64,000 nt of DNA. Source: Phialophora verrucosa (Eukaryota > Ascomycota > Eurotiomycetes > Chaetothyriales > Herpotrichiellaceae). A program made the translations under genes and the position numbers. The stretch lies in assembly GCA_002099365.1 (NCBI GenBank), contig MSED01000004.1, forward strand, positions 2,356,001-2,420,000. Reading direction: 5' to 3'. Shown one piece after another: positions 40,601 through 50,554 of this stretch (the stretch's first letter is position 1; every line of letters begins with the position of its first letter). The notes beneath the pieces are model-generated. The model was not told the origin of the DNA and made no database searches. It saw nothing but the letters and a program-made list of their open reading frames with translations.

Positions 40601-41875
40601 AACAACGACAATCAACTCGCCAATGAGGCGTTCACGCGAGCACAGTCTGAAGATCCCGAGTACGCTGATGCATGGATTGGCCAGGGATTGTTGGCAACAC
40701 TGTTCGGAAGTCTCGGAGAGGCAAGAGGTATATTCACGCATGCTTTGGAGATCGCGGACTCGGCCGTCTTGCCGGCGAAACGACTCTATGCGCTCTCCGC
40801 GTTCGATCATTTGTTGAGCGACCCGTCGAGGTCGCAGGAAGTGAGTGCCCTGTTGAGACCACTGTTCGCCATGCGCCAGTTTCACGCTCAGGAGCCTGCG
40901 GATACGATTGCAACTCATCTAATGGCTTTGTTTGCCGAGCGAGTGGGCGATCACGAGACCAGTGCCGATGGATTGCAGGAAGTTTGCGATGCTGCTGAAG
41001 CGGAATACGAGAAGTCCGAGTCGGATGCATATCTCGTCAGATATGCCCAAGCCAAAGCAGATCTGGCTCGTGTGCAGCTCGCCTGCGGGCAATACGCAGA
41101 CGCGGTGTCAAACGCACAGACAGCTATCGATCTTTCGGGCGAAGCGGACGACCTTGGCCCAGCATATGCGGATATCCGACGGAAATGGCGGCTTTCGGCA
41201 TATATCACGGCCGGCCTGGCACACAGTCATCTCAAGCAGGTGGAAGGCTCCATCAAGATGTTCGAAGCGGCCATGCACGAGTCCGGGGGCGAACCAGATG
41301 TCGCATGCATGCTCGCACAGGTGTTATGGGCCAAAGGCGGAGAGGTAGAAAAGGACGCAGCGAGAACGCAGCTCTTTGATGTGATTGAAAACCACCCGAA
41401 GCATGTCCAGGCTGCTGCTCTGCTGGCTGTCATCGGCTTGATGGACAATGATGAAGATGTACTAGAAGCCGTGGAAGAGGATCTCAAAGACCTGAGACGG
41501 GATGACGAAGTCGGTGTGCTCGACAAGATCCGAGTCAGCAAAGTGCTCGCAGGCCTTGTCGGATGCCGACCACGCCAGGCAGGCGCGGACGAGGTCGATC
41601 AAGTGGCAGTGGCTGCGGATGCTCTTAATGGGATCATGCTCGCACCAGGGCAACCACAGGGTTGGCTCGAGCTGGCGCAGGCCGTCGGAAGCCGCGATGC
41701 CCGGTACGCTGCAGAGATGGCAGTTCTGAACGCCGAGAGGCAGATCCCCCCCGGTGGAGATCTCACGGCGGACGATCTGGCGAGAGCGTATGAGGGAACG
41801 GGCGAGACAGATGATGTCCTCAAGGCCAAGATGCTTGCGCCGTGGAGGGTTGAGTTTGCGTCCGAGATTTCGTGA
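37661..41875 (+). CDS. ski3: Superkiller protein 3 (Ski3/TTC37), TPR scaffold of the Ski complex
   Basis: This single exon encodes 1404 aa from the ATG at 37661. It is built of tetratricopeptide repeats throughout, for example HFERAAEQAEDLLKQEDKNHTACLFLG (about 19-45), SALLGIGLIYEEDEDYAEAVKFFAQA (about 445-470), QMNKQHYSQAIVSFQHALRISPDDYYSWVGLGESYHNAGRH, and NLGVLYLVNNDNQLANEAFTRAQSEDPEYADAWIGQGLL. The length fits fungal Ski3 (about 1400). In yeast Ski3 holds the Ski2 helicase and Ski8, and the complex feeds ribosome-bound mRNA to the cytosolic exosome in normal turnover, nonstop and no-go decay. Such a long intronless gene stands out among the multi-exon neighbours. Confidence 0.94.
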   Translation: MASIKAALKAVKSSLDGGHFERAAEQAEDLLKQEDKNHTACLFLGFAREKLGDLEGAEKALLRGAAVKPEDVQAYKGLVTLYEKQGSAKLDQYHDAAFRLAEIYARSEDKVQCQNVIDKYELFAKKHGSRAQYRRALELILPTSSLYPILEGRVLQPSLTYLRILESAEAEEKEWINAQTGERRTRLGAKIDQVTRQVNYEAIAKFQIEEKYAALIDWTRDDDARHDLEQKLFQRMYNNLLVLPQDAKPGQRDKVLNMANGMVIVKHPFPLAWKIALEWVDVEDLQEWDVNIFREYIGYFPDDGLSKVLRGFLDSDASPFPHPDIEEKEGEETTERLSEADQLILMTEGLEDCPDSLLGQRIMAQVYAHLKEWQSTVDAARKAQKLHLDAQKRYAINLQNSFDGVNLVLANALITFQSPRNHPEAKELFLAILDRKPKLTSALLGIGLIYEEDEDYAEAVKFFAQAAERDPANIRIKLELAWCRTHNGQLQQGLDELKAILSVIEAERPQNQNLPMKSVTLYRIAYSHWQLHPSASARKDKSGPYQYLIASIKANPGYAPAYTLLGIYFQDYGKSKARARVALQKAFELSTSELEAAHRLARAFAESSEWDLVELVAQRVVDSGKARPAPGSKKKAHSWPYAALGVVQMNKQHYSQAIVSFQHALRISPDDYYSWVGLGESYHNAGRHIAATRAFAKAESIQHGLSAEETWFAKYMLANVQREMGSFDEAIAAYNDVLLLKPGEFGVLIALLQTISESAWSKVGLGMFGEAARLAANAIEVAVQISKERRDVFNLWKSVGDACSVLGHVKLYAGTANMGTLRELLQAPLNGEFSILSETDEVDMGSLTSIEAESASGKADQYLLASILAYKRAIHASATDQHAQAVAWYNVGWAEHQAYISGGASLNSEGKKPRRFLKAAMKCFKRAIELEAGNSEFWNALGVVTMTLSPKVSQHSFVRSLHLNDHSARTWTNLGVLYLVNNDNQLANEAFTRAQSEDPEYADAWIGQGLLATLFGSLGEARGIFTHALEIADSAVLPAKRLYALSAFDHLLSDPSRSQEVSALLRPLFAMRQFHAQEPADTIATHLMALFAERVGDHETSADGLQEVCDAAEAEYEKSESDAYLVRYAQAKADLARVQLACGQYADAVSNAQTAIDLSGEADDLGPAYADIRRKWRLSAYITAGLAHSHLKQVEGSIKMFEAAMHESGGEPDVACMLAQVLWAKGGEVEKDAARTQLFDVIENHPKHVQAAALLAVIGLMDNDEDVLEAVEEDLKDLRRDDEVGVLDKIRVSKVLAGLVGCRPRQAGADEVDQVAVAADALNGIMLAPGQPQGWLELAQAVGSRDARYAAEMAVLNAERQIPPGGDLTADDLARAYEGTGETDDVLKAKMLAPWRVEFASEIS

Positions 41876-42108
41876 GCATACCATAGAGTACGAAGCATGT
41901 ACCGATGTTTGACGTGTGTGCTGATAATGCGACCGCGGCGGACCGGGTGTGTGCGCTCGAGCCTCTGCCCTCGTTCATGCTTAGATACATGGTATCGCAT
42001 CGAGCATGACCGTGTGTGTAGATGATGCCGTACGTGGTGGCGCCTCAAGGCTTGAATCGAGTGTTCCAAAGTAATTCCTTCTCGCTTGTGTGCCTCAGGC
42101 GCCTCTTC

Positions 42109-43023
42109 TCATCCACCTTCAGCATCACCGTTCGAGTCCGCGTTCGAATGCTCCTCCGCCAACAAGGCAATCAACCTCGCCTTCCGCCCCTCCTTCCACT
42201 TCCTATCCCACGCCTCGACCTTGCCCCCCATCACCACACACTTATCCGGCGTCAACATGACGACCCCTCTCCGAATCACCGTCCCAGAGCGTAACAAAAG
42301 CTTACACCCGATAAACATGCCGGGGTCGTCCGCGGTGGCGGTGACGGTACCACCGGTACTGCCATTGCCAGTGGTGGTGGTGTTCGCACCACCACCGCCC
42401 TGCCTCACGACCGATGTAGGCAGCTTTGCCCCCGCGCTGACGCACACTCCGACCTTGGGCACCTTCTCAACCTCCAACGCCACCATCCGCTTGCCCTTTG
42501 CATCTTGGACCACCAGCCTGTGCGGCCCGGACGTCAGCTTGAGCCCGGGAGCGGGCGCTGCACCACTGCCGCCCCCGCCAGTGGCCTCGTCATCGTGGCC
42601 ATCATCAACGGCAACGCTCCTAATGACTTCGTGGCCGCGGATCTCCTCGCCCCGCTCGACGCGTTCGATCGCCTCGATCTGGCTGAACTTGCTGCTCCCC
42701 ACGTCGTGCACGTCCAGCACCTGCACAACCACATGGCCCTCGAGGCGGCGTTCCTGGACGGCCATGTCGTCTGCGTCTTCGGGGAAGGTGGTATTAGTAG
42801 GCCCCGAGCCAGAGCCAGTGCCGACGCCGCTGGTAATGGACGTTGTGATGTCGCTGGCTAGGATGCGGAAGTGGGCTGTGGAGACAAGGGCCGGGAGAGG
42901 CGGTGGTTGAGGGCCCCGCGACGTGAGGAAGGTGTTTAGCCATTGCGGGTCGACGGAGATGTGATGTCGAGATTGGAGCGCCGAGGCGACTTGGGCGTGC
43001 AGGGGGTGGAGTGAGGGTGCCAT
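42109..43023 (-). CDS. rmi1: RecQ-mediated genome instability protein 1 (Rmi1)
   Basis: This single exon encodes 304 aa from the ATG at 43023. The N-terminal helical part (SRHHISVDPQWLNTFLTSR) is the DUF1767-like segment. The OB-fold is split: EGHVVVQVLDVHDVGSSKFSQIEAIERVERGEEIRGHEVIR lies near 94-135, then HRLVVQDAKGKRMVALEVEKVPKV, and finally KLLLRSGTVIRRGVVMLTPDKCVVMGGKVEAWDRKW. Gly/Thr-rich insertions separate these segments. Rmi1 works with the Sgs1/BLM helicase and topoisomerase III to dissolve double Holliday junctions. It is convergent with Ski3, 233 bp between stops. The Gly/Ser/Thr inserts are GC-rich and probably disordered. Confidence 0.85.
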   Translation of the reverse strand: MAPSLHPLHAQVASALQSRHHISVDPQWLNTFLTSRGPQPPPLPALVSTAHFRILASDITTSITSGVGTGSGSGPTNTTFPEDADDMAVQERRLEGHVVVQVLDVHDVGSSKFSQIEAIERVERGEEIRGHEVIRSVAVDDGHDDEATGGGGSGAAPAPGLKLTSGPHRLVVQDAKGKRMVALEVEKVPKVGVCVSAGAKLPTSVVRQGGGGANTTTTGNGSTGGTVTATADDPGMFIGCKLLLRSGTVIRRGVVMLTPDKCVVMGGKVEAWDRKWKEGRKARLIALLAEEHSNADSNGDAEGG

Positions 43024-43975
43024 TGGTTGGTGGTTTTCAATGGGCTCTTAAGAGAAGTGACTTCCTCCTAAAGTACAAACAAATGAACATTGAATTCAAC
43101 TGGTCACGGTGGGCCCTAGACCGCGAATCGATGGTGCCTTGCCGCGTTCCTGCACTGCAAGTGTGTTCAACAGTGAGTGAGTGACTTGGCTGAAAATGAA
43201 TTGAATCGCACGTGCCCGTGATCAGATGGCGGCGTTTGTCTCTATTCCAGAAGTACGAGACGTGAAGTAAAGTATGAGTCTACTTCAATTCATATATTGA
43301 TTCTACTCAATTCACATGTTGACCCCGTACCGGACGTCGGTAGAACCTCGGCAGCATCACGTGACACATGGGCACATTCATCGATTTGCTTTTTGCTCGT
43401 CCGACGCAGTCAGGAAATGTAGCGGCAGCACGGCCTCCTCGTACCGAACTGCTTTATGCTATGCTGTACTTTATGTACTCGTAATAGATACGGCGTAGTA
43501 CATCAGCCATCTCATTGCGAACCTGGTACCGTGTCGGCTTCGATCTGGAGAACCTTTCCTTCCACATGGCGGGTCGCTATAATAGTGGCTTCCTAGTAGG
43601 AGGACACGAGTAACGAATGCATCCCAAGAACAGTCTTGACTTTATCCCGTAGAATCTGAGCCACATACTAAGCACATACACACTTCCTCCTCCTGAAGCA
43701 GCATTAATATACAAGTCCTCAGTACAGTATAAGATAACGGCGCTAACCCGATTAAGAGATATTCGTCCCCTTATAAGTAATTAGGGTCATAGTTAAAAGT
43801 AAGAGATTGATAGGGTTATCAATCCTACTGTAGTTTAGCGATTACCACTATTAATAGTATTAGAGTAGCATTAACCTAGTATCAGAATAGCGTCGGAACA
43901 GCATCAGAACAGCATTTGTTCAGCACGGGTAGAGATTCAAACTACATAGTACTGTAGAAAGTGTGCATAGAGCAC
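43024..43975. other. Intergenic with an AT-rich island (about 43640-43970)
   Basis: The part near 43640-43970 is clearly richer in A/T than its surroundings, with gattaagagatattcg, ttataagtaatta and repeated variants of ggaacagcatc/cagaacagcat at 43890-43915. It contains no long ORF. It could be an eroded transposon or a relic of repeat-induced mutation, but I see no terminal repeats or coding motif to prove this. The rest is the presumed Rmi1 promoter and the 3' flank of the monooxygenase gene. Confidence 0.45.
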
Positions 43976-45973
43976 CTACCCAACCATTCGTACACACTCG
44001 ATTGGCTTGCCCAGCCTGTCGGATTGAATAGCCAGAGCAACGAATCGAGACCACCAACGAGCTTGTGGCGCGGTGCCTCCAAACATCCACAACCCAGGAG
44101 CTACATCAGCGAATGTTAGTTAGGACGACATTGTCAGTAGATATGTAGTACATAGTACTCAAGAGCCATGCATAGCATATAGCAGAAGACAGGAATATAT
44201 GCAGTTGACACTTACCGGCCGGTTTCATGAGGTTGCGCACCTCACCCTCCTCGTCTAAGCCCCAGAACTCACCCAGCTGTGAAGCAAAATCCCGCCCAAT
44301 GATACTTCCGACCTGGTTCCGATAGTCGTGGTCCTGCCCGGTGGCAATGACCACGACGTCGGCCTGGAGCTCGCTTCCGTCCTGGAATTTCAGACCGCGC
44401 GGGGTGAAGGTGGTGATGGGCACGCCGGATTTGACTTTGATCTCGCCGCGGACGATGTGGGCCGAGGCGCCGATGTCGACGTAGTACCCTCCGTAGCGCA
44501 TGAGGATGTTGTCCATCAGCGGCGTGGTGCGGTCGACCCGGAAGCCGGCCCGCTCGAGGGCGTCGAAACGGTAGGATTCCGCCGCGGTGGCGGCGTCGTA
44601 CTGGATCTTGACGATGTCGCGGGAGATCTTGTTGGGGAGGCCCGCGCTCAGGGCGTCGGCGGTTGCGGTTGGGATGTCGGTGTTGAAGAGACCTTTCACA
44701 ACATTCGTCGGTCAGCGGTCAGGGAACGACCAGGGCGGAGGGCCCCAAAAGAAGATCTCATTTCGTACTTACTCGCTTGGCCCTTAATCACCCACTCGAT
44801 CGGGTAGACGCACGTCTTGTTGCGCTGGATCATATGCACCGAACGCAGGCCCGCCCGGTACATGTCCTCGGCGATATCGTGGGCCATGGTACCGGAGCCG
44901 ATGACAATGCCGTCCTTGGCTACCCAGTCGCGACTGTGCTTGTAAGCCCCCGAGTGCAGCAGGATGCCCTGGTACTGGTCGGTACCGGGAAACTTGGGGT
45001 CGTTATCAACACCAAACCCGGCGCCGACGGAGATGATGAGATGCTGGCAGCGGAGCCGGCGATTTTCCTGCCCGTTGAGCGTGACGTCTAGCGCCCAAGT
45101 TCTGCTCTCTGGGTCCCAGTTTGCGCCCGTGGTCTCTGCGTTTGTCCACAGGTTGATGCCGTACTTTTTGACGTAGTTTTCGAACCCCTCTGCCACGATC
45201 TTGCCCGGGAGCAATATTGGGTCGTCGGGCTTCCAAGTACGTTCGAATGGAAGGTTGTTGTACTCTCGAACAGTGTGCTGCCTCACCGTCTCGTATCTTC
45301 CGATCCAGTTGTTCCCTAGGTACGGGCGTTTCTCCAGAAGCACGTAACTCAATCCCAGTGCCCCAAGCCTGCCAGCCACAGACAGTCCACACTGGCCTGC
45401 CCCAATCACCACGACGTCGAAGTTATGATGAGTGTCCGAGTTCTTCTCATGCGCATGGACACCGTTGGCCTCACCTTTGGTAAGCGCGTTGTCGGCCAGG
45501 CGAGGAACATTGGGATGGCCATGGTCTACAAAATTCTCCAGGATGGTCGTGAGCATCCAAATTACCCAGTTTCCGCCCTCGTCGAGGACGAAGGAGGCAG
45601 CACCCGTGCAGCTACCCACAAGCCCACCCTCTGGGTTGGTCGTGAACGTGAATGGGACGTCGATCCATGAGCTTGCCGGCACAGGTTTCATGACACGCCC
45701 AGCCTGGGTTTTGATGTCGGAAAGATGGAGTGACTTGGCTCGATCATTCCACACCTCGGCAATTCTCTCATTGCTGTAGAATGTTCGCACCTGACCCGTC
45801 AGTGCCAGATGGTCCCTCCAAAGTGCTGTGGCCTGCAGGACATTGGGCTTGAGAACCCCAGTCTCTAGAGTCCGTTGAGCCAGCTCTTGAACTGATTCAA
45901 TGTTGACATCTTCCGGGATTAGATTGGGAGGTAAGTTGCCTGGGAGGCTGTCTAGGTTAAAGCCTGGTTTCAT
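43976..45973 (-). CDS. Flavin-containing monooxygenase (FMO family)
   Basis: Three exons give 600 aa: 45973-44773, 44692-44216 and 44100-43976. Both donors are GTAAGT; acceptors are GAAAG and GATGTAG. An N-terminal ~170-residue extension (LWRDHLALTGQVRTFYSNERIAEVW) resembles the NTF2/SnoaL-like part found in this fungal subfamily. The FAD-binding Rossmann motif is VVVIGAGQCGLSVAGRL (about 187-203), with LEKRPYLGNNWIGRY; the NADPH motif is IVIGSGTMAHDIAEDM (about 356-371). The C-terminal part has the ATGQDHDYRN motif. Exon 3 (PGLWMFGGTAPQARWWSRF) is short and easily missed. The family oxygenates N or S atoms or ketones of small molecules; the substrate is unknown. Key motifs are intact. Confidence 0.92.
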
Positions 45974-47748
45974 GGCCAGCAGCGTCCAAAAAGCGAAAGT
46001 TTATCGTTGGTTGATCAATTCCTCTTCTACGCAATGATGCCTGGGACAGTCTAACAGTTAATAATGCTGGGACTTGCTGAACAGTCAGTCACCAGAACAG
46101 GCTGAGACAAGGGCCGGCCTTACTTACATACCACACCACTATCCTGTTGGCATGCGAGCAGCCATGGGGAGCTGGCGGTTCGGCAGTCGTTCAGTACCCC
46201 GTTGCAACACCCAATGTGGCAAGATGGGGAAATGCGGAGAGGGCCCATTTTGTGGATTCACCTATCATCGGTCGGTTCACCTCATCATTGATTTCATTCG
46301 AGGTTTCTAGCGTAAGCTGAGGGACGGACTGATGGGACTACCGAGATGCTTTTGGTCCCTTGGTGCCGAACCCGAACTACGATGCGGAGAACGTGCTCGA
46401 ACGTGGCAAAAAACATGCAGTGCTGGGTGGATGGGAATATACTCACGATAAGCGTGATCATTTCCATAGCCATACTGGGTATGCTCATCGGAGCTAATCT
46501 TGTGGGTCTGGCAGCGGGTCATATACATGTCGCTCACTGTGAGTTACGGCCGACTTCTGTCTCGGTGAAGCAGACTGCCGGCCATGACATGCTTGCCAGT
46601 GGACGTGGCTTGGACGCATTGCGACGCACCGCTGGGAAGCGTATCTTGGCCACAGTAGCTGGGGTTACTGTAGTTCCAATCTACGCAGCCGGCGCATGTT
46701 TATAAAGTCTGTCCGGGGCCTAAAGGTCGCAAAATGAGGTCAGACGAGTGCCGTTCATTGCTTGGTCCGTTCGACCAAAGGTCACTTGCAGCCAGCGTAT
46801 CTTGAACTTTCAGCAATTCTGACATGAAGTGAAGCGAGGCTGACAGTGTGTTGGAACTGACCAGGGGGCTGCCAGCATACTTGACAAGTTGCACCCTTCA
46901 GCTTTCCATTGTTATGCTGAGAGTATCGGGGCTATGCAGAATAAGAGTCCAGTTCGCAAACCAGGCTACCGCTTATTCGATAGATATAACAATATAACAG
47001 ATATGGCTGTTTTCGAGCTCCGCTTTTGTTGCATCCGGAGAGTATTGTCCAAATGTTGCTCGACGTAGCATGATAATGCCGGGCGAGCGCATGCGAGGCT
47101 GACTTCAATGCGTGTCGTCCTCAATGGATGCGTGGCCATGGGCCAAAATTTATAAAGTGCTCGATTTGAATGAAGATAATGCAGTAGAATCCTACACCTA
47201 GCGCACTGAATCAATCGGACGAGTAGTATCTTCTGTAGCTCTGAAATCCGGTGGGGCAAACATGGCCGCAACAGGAGAGCCGAATGGAGGTCCCAGGTTC
47301 CCAGAGGACGTCGAAGGTCGATATAGACAGTCGTAAACTGGCAGGGAAAGGTTGAAAGCTTTTCAAGTCAACGGAATGGGGAAGCTGAGCGGCCGGAAAA
47401 GCAGTGCCCAAGGAAGCCTTGGACACCCTGGACCATCCTCTCCTAATAAGCGCCGTTCCTGCCGGTTCAAATGGCGACAGCAGCTTCTGTAGGCCCCGTA
47501 GCGGGCGCCCGGCGCCCGTCCCCCTACCAACAAGGCTGCCCGGGCCAGGCCCAGGCCTTTCTTCCCCTAAAAGACCCCAGACAAGAGCGTCAAGAATAAG
47601 GAGTACTTGATTATGCATGTATGCATGATTGGCCGCGTGATGTCGCCAACCATAAAATCCTCGTTGGCTTGCTCGAAGTGACCAGTCGCCATGGATGTAC
47701 CGAACCTCTCCATTGTCTCGAGTTTGCATCTGGCCACATGTAATCCCT
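45974..47748. other. Intergenic, no supported gene
   Basis: This 1.8 kb lies between the FMO start (minus) and the amidohydrolase stop (minus). A GC-rich inverted stretch (gggcgcccggcgcccg) lies near 47503-47518. ORFs such as 46346-46705 (plus, one hydrophobic segment) and 47211-48014 (minus, overlapping the amidohydrolase in another frame) have no family support. Confidence 0.45.
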
Positions 47749-49464
47749 TCAGTAGCCTGTCCCTGGGCCAGCCTGAACATCAATCTGCGTCGGCTGCGCG
47801 TATGGCGCAATGCCAAATTCCAATGGATTGCTCTCCAGTGATCCAAATTGCATCTCTTTCCATGCATTCTGGATCTTCTTCGCGCTCCGCAAGAAGTCTT
47901 GCCTGACAGTGCCATAATCCGGATATACGAGCTTGCCATTCCGTTTGACGAATTTGCCATTGACGACGACGTCCGAGACATCGCCGACGTTTGAGTGCAG
48001 GATGACTGCAGCAACAGGGTCGTCCCATCCTAGCAGATTCGGCGATGATCCGTCGAAAACAACGAGGTCTGCTTTCGCGCCTTCTGCGATGATGCCGATG
48101 TCAGGTTGCCGTAGAGCAAGCGCGCCGTTCCGTGTAATCAGGAGAAATGCCTGTTCCACAGACATCGGATTGGTGTACGGAATCATCAGGCCATCCTCGA
48201 GAGTCAACCCGTAGCTGGTTGCGCGTAGTGTCTGGAGCCAAAGGCGTGCTTGACCAACCATATCGCTCGAGTAGGTGAAATGCGTATCGACACCCAGACT
48301 CGCTTGATCCTGAATATGCCATACATCGGTATGCAAATGACCGTAATGAAACTCTGATTCCGGCGTGGTCGAGATGTACTGCTTCGTTTGACGGAGGAGC
48401 TGCATGTCGATGGTGCTGATGAAGCCAGCGTGGGATAAGACGACCGCTGTAGACGTATTGAGGGCGCCGTATCGGTGTAGCAATTGCGGTGAGTTGTCGA
48501 CTTGGTACGCGAGTCAGTACGTGCGTTGGTATACGAGAATAAAAGTGGCACTCACTGCCCCATGGGCCGCCAACAAAGTGTGCAGTCAAGACCGACAGAT
48601 TCTGAGACCTTTGACAGAAAGCTCGGTCAGTACTTTGCGTCGACAAGCGCAGCAACCGTTTAGACGAACCGAACGAATTCCCATATCGAGCGAACCTCCT
48701 GTTCAGGCGCCTGAGCGAACCTGTCATACGCAAGTCCCAGTGAAACGACGTCATTGTTTTGCAAGCGCGAATCGTTGACAAGGGAGAGTAGTTTGCGTCT
48801 TTGATCCTCGATGGAGTAACCATTGATGGAGCTGAGATCATGGATAGCCGGAGCGAAAAAGGCGCGGATACCGCTGTCTAGTGTAGCGTTCAAAGCAGCA
48901 TCCAGGGTTTCATCGGAGAAGTCGCCGTGGGCGTGGTCAAGGACCGTTGTAGTACCGCCGTGGAGTAATTCCAACGAGCCGGTTAGTTGGCCAAGATAGA
49001 TGTCATTGGGCTCAAATGCCTGTACCGCAGGGCCAAACTGCAGAGCTAGGTTAGCCTGCCGGCATCCCTGAGGTGAAAACAGGATTAGATCAATATCTAT
49101 CGGGGCTTACCTCGCTATACTTTTGTATGTATTCGGCAAGGGTTGTGTTTGAGGCGAGCGTCTTGAATGCCGTTTGCCAAAGATGGTGATGGGTGTTGAT
49201 GAATCCGGGACTGATGATCTTCCCGGTTACATCGACATATTCTGTTGAGCTGGGTAGACCGGAGGGAACACTGTTTTCGAATAGTCTGGTAATACGATCG
49301 TCCTGTACCAGGAGAGAGGAGTTGCGCAGCACGGAAATTCGGGACGCGCTCTCGTTGAAGGCGATGATGGTCGCTCCGTGGAACAGCAACGGGGAAGTTT
49401 GTGCGATGGTAGAGGTTGCGAAGCAGGTCACCAGAAGGGCCACGAACATCGATTCTGCAAACAT
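47749..49464 (-). CDS. Secreted metal-dependent amidohydrolase (ATZ/TRZ-like subgroup)
   Basis: Four exons give 508 aa: 49464-49111, 49037-48670, 48608-48556 and 48500-47749. Donors are GTAAGC, GTTCGT and GTGAGT. A signal peptide (MFAESMFVALLVTCFATSTIA) precedes FHGATIIAFN. The first metal site is GFINTHHHLWQT (H92 and H94), followed by GGTTTVLDHAHGDF, VLSHAGF, FHYGHLHTDVWHIQ and FTYSSDM, which supplies the likely final Asp ligand. The C-terminal beta sandwich has GAKADLVVFDGSSPN and DVVVNGKFVKRNGKLV. This arrangement fits chlorohydrolase/cytosine-deaminase-like amidohydrolases, which deaminate or dechlorinate ring compounds. A secreted location is unusual for the group but seen in fungi. The 53-nt exon 3 carries FVGGPWG. 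Confidence 0.9.
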
Positions 49465-50554
49465 CCTGCTGCCAGTTCACTCACCCTTGTCTGCCGTCTA
49501 ATCGTTGAAGGACCCTGGAATTCAGTCGTTCCGTTGTGGAAGAGCAGATTCACCCCTTTATATTAGCCTGGTGGTGCTTCCCAACACCCACCGCATTGTA
49601 CACTGCACCACAACGACGACGACGAGTATGGGACACTTCTGTTTCTCGGTCGAGAAGACGAGGAGGTCGGAGGCGTCGCAGTCCGACGTAGACCGAGCTT
49701 ATTCATGCTGGAGCCTGCTCGAAATCGAATCTCCGACTTGGAAGTCGTCTTGCCCTGGACGAGGTATATCTGGATCTTAGCCAATAGTAGTCGAGCCCGT
49801 GTCAACGCAAACCTGCATACGACAGTATCTCGTACTTAATCATGACGCGCACCTCTTTTGGGGGGTCAGAAATGACGTTAGCCATACTCCGCGCAGCTTC
49901 CCCGTGGTCAATAAAGCCTTGGACAAATTTGGCGACCTCTATTCATGGACACCTGTGTGCTTGCTTGAACAGAGCTATAACCAACAGCTGAGCTCCCGAA
50001 AGCAGCGATATTGTAAGATCGGCACCTTCCGTAAGGGACCGTTCGTAAGCACCTCCACAAAGGTTGGTACGCCAAGCCATAACCGAGATTCCTCGTCCTG
50101 GAGATAGACGGAGAGGTGGTTGGGCCAATCCATGCCCGAGACGACGAGCCAAGGATCAAAAACCCCGTAGTTCTCGACCCGCGACCAAAGCATCCCAGTG
50201 ACGTGATGACAAAGCTGGAAAGGTCAAATTCCGCACGAGACCTAGGCGTCTCCGAAAGATTGCGTGTCCATGGCGGACAAGACACAAGAGGATGCAGGAT
50301 TTGGTGAAGGCTGCTGATTGAAGAGCTGGTGAGCCTGAGATGAGATGGCGCTTGGCTTCAATGCGGAAACTTAGCCGGGAACAGCGCTTCCGCCTGCTGC
50401 TGGCTGCCTTGTTTGTCCTTTTGACTCCTTCACGCTCTGCATTGCTGATTCTCGATCGCGACTCGTGGGTTGTTTAGTTGCTTCGAGAGAGGAGGAGCGG
50501 GTCGTGCCACTCCTGCCTCCCGACACCCTCCCGATGTAATCAGAATCCAGTAGA
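49465..50554. other. Divergent intergenic region between the amidohydrolase and Vps51 genes
   Basis: The 1.1 kb holds both promoters. Several overlapping minus-strand ORFs at 49908-50285 cover the same bases without family features. No other gene is seen. Confidence 0.5.

Noticed and set aside
46346..46705. 119-aa plus-strand ORF with a hydrophobic segment
   Set aside because: The only support is one hydrophobic stretch; no signal peptide, family motif or splice context.
47211..48014. 267-codon minus-strand ORF overlapping the amidohydrolase end
   Set aside because: Its first third is an out-of-frame shadow of the amidohydrolase and the rest has no recognisable features.
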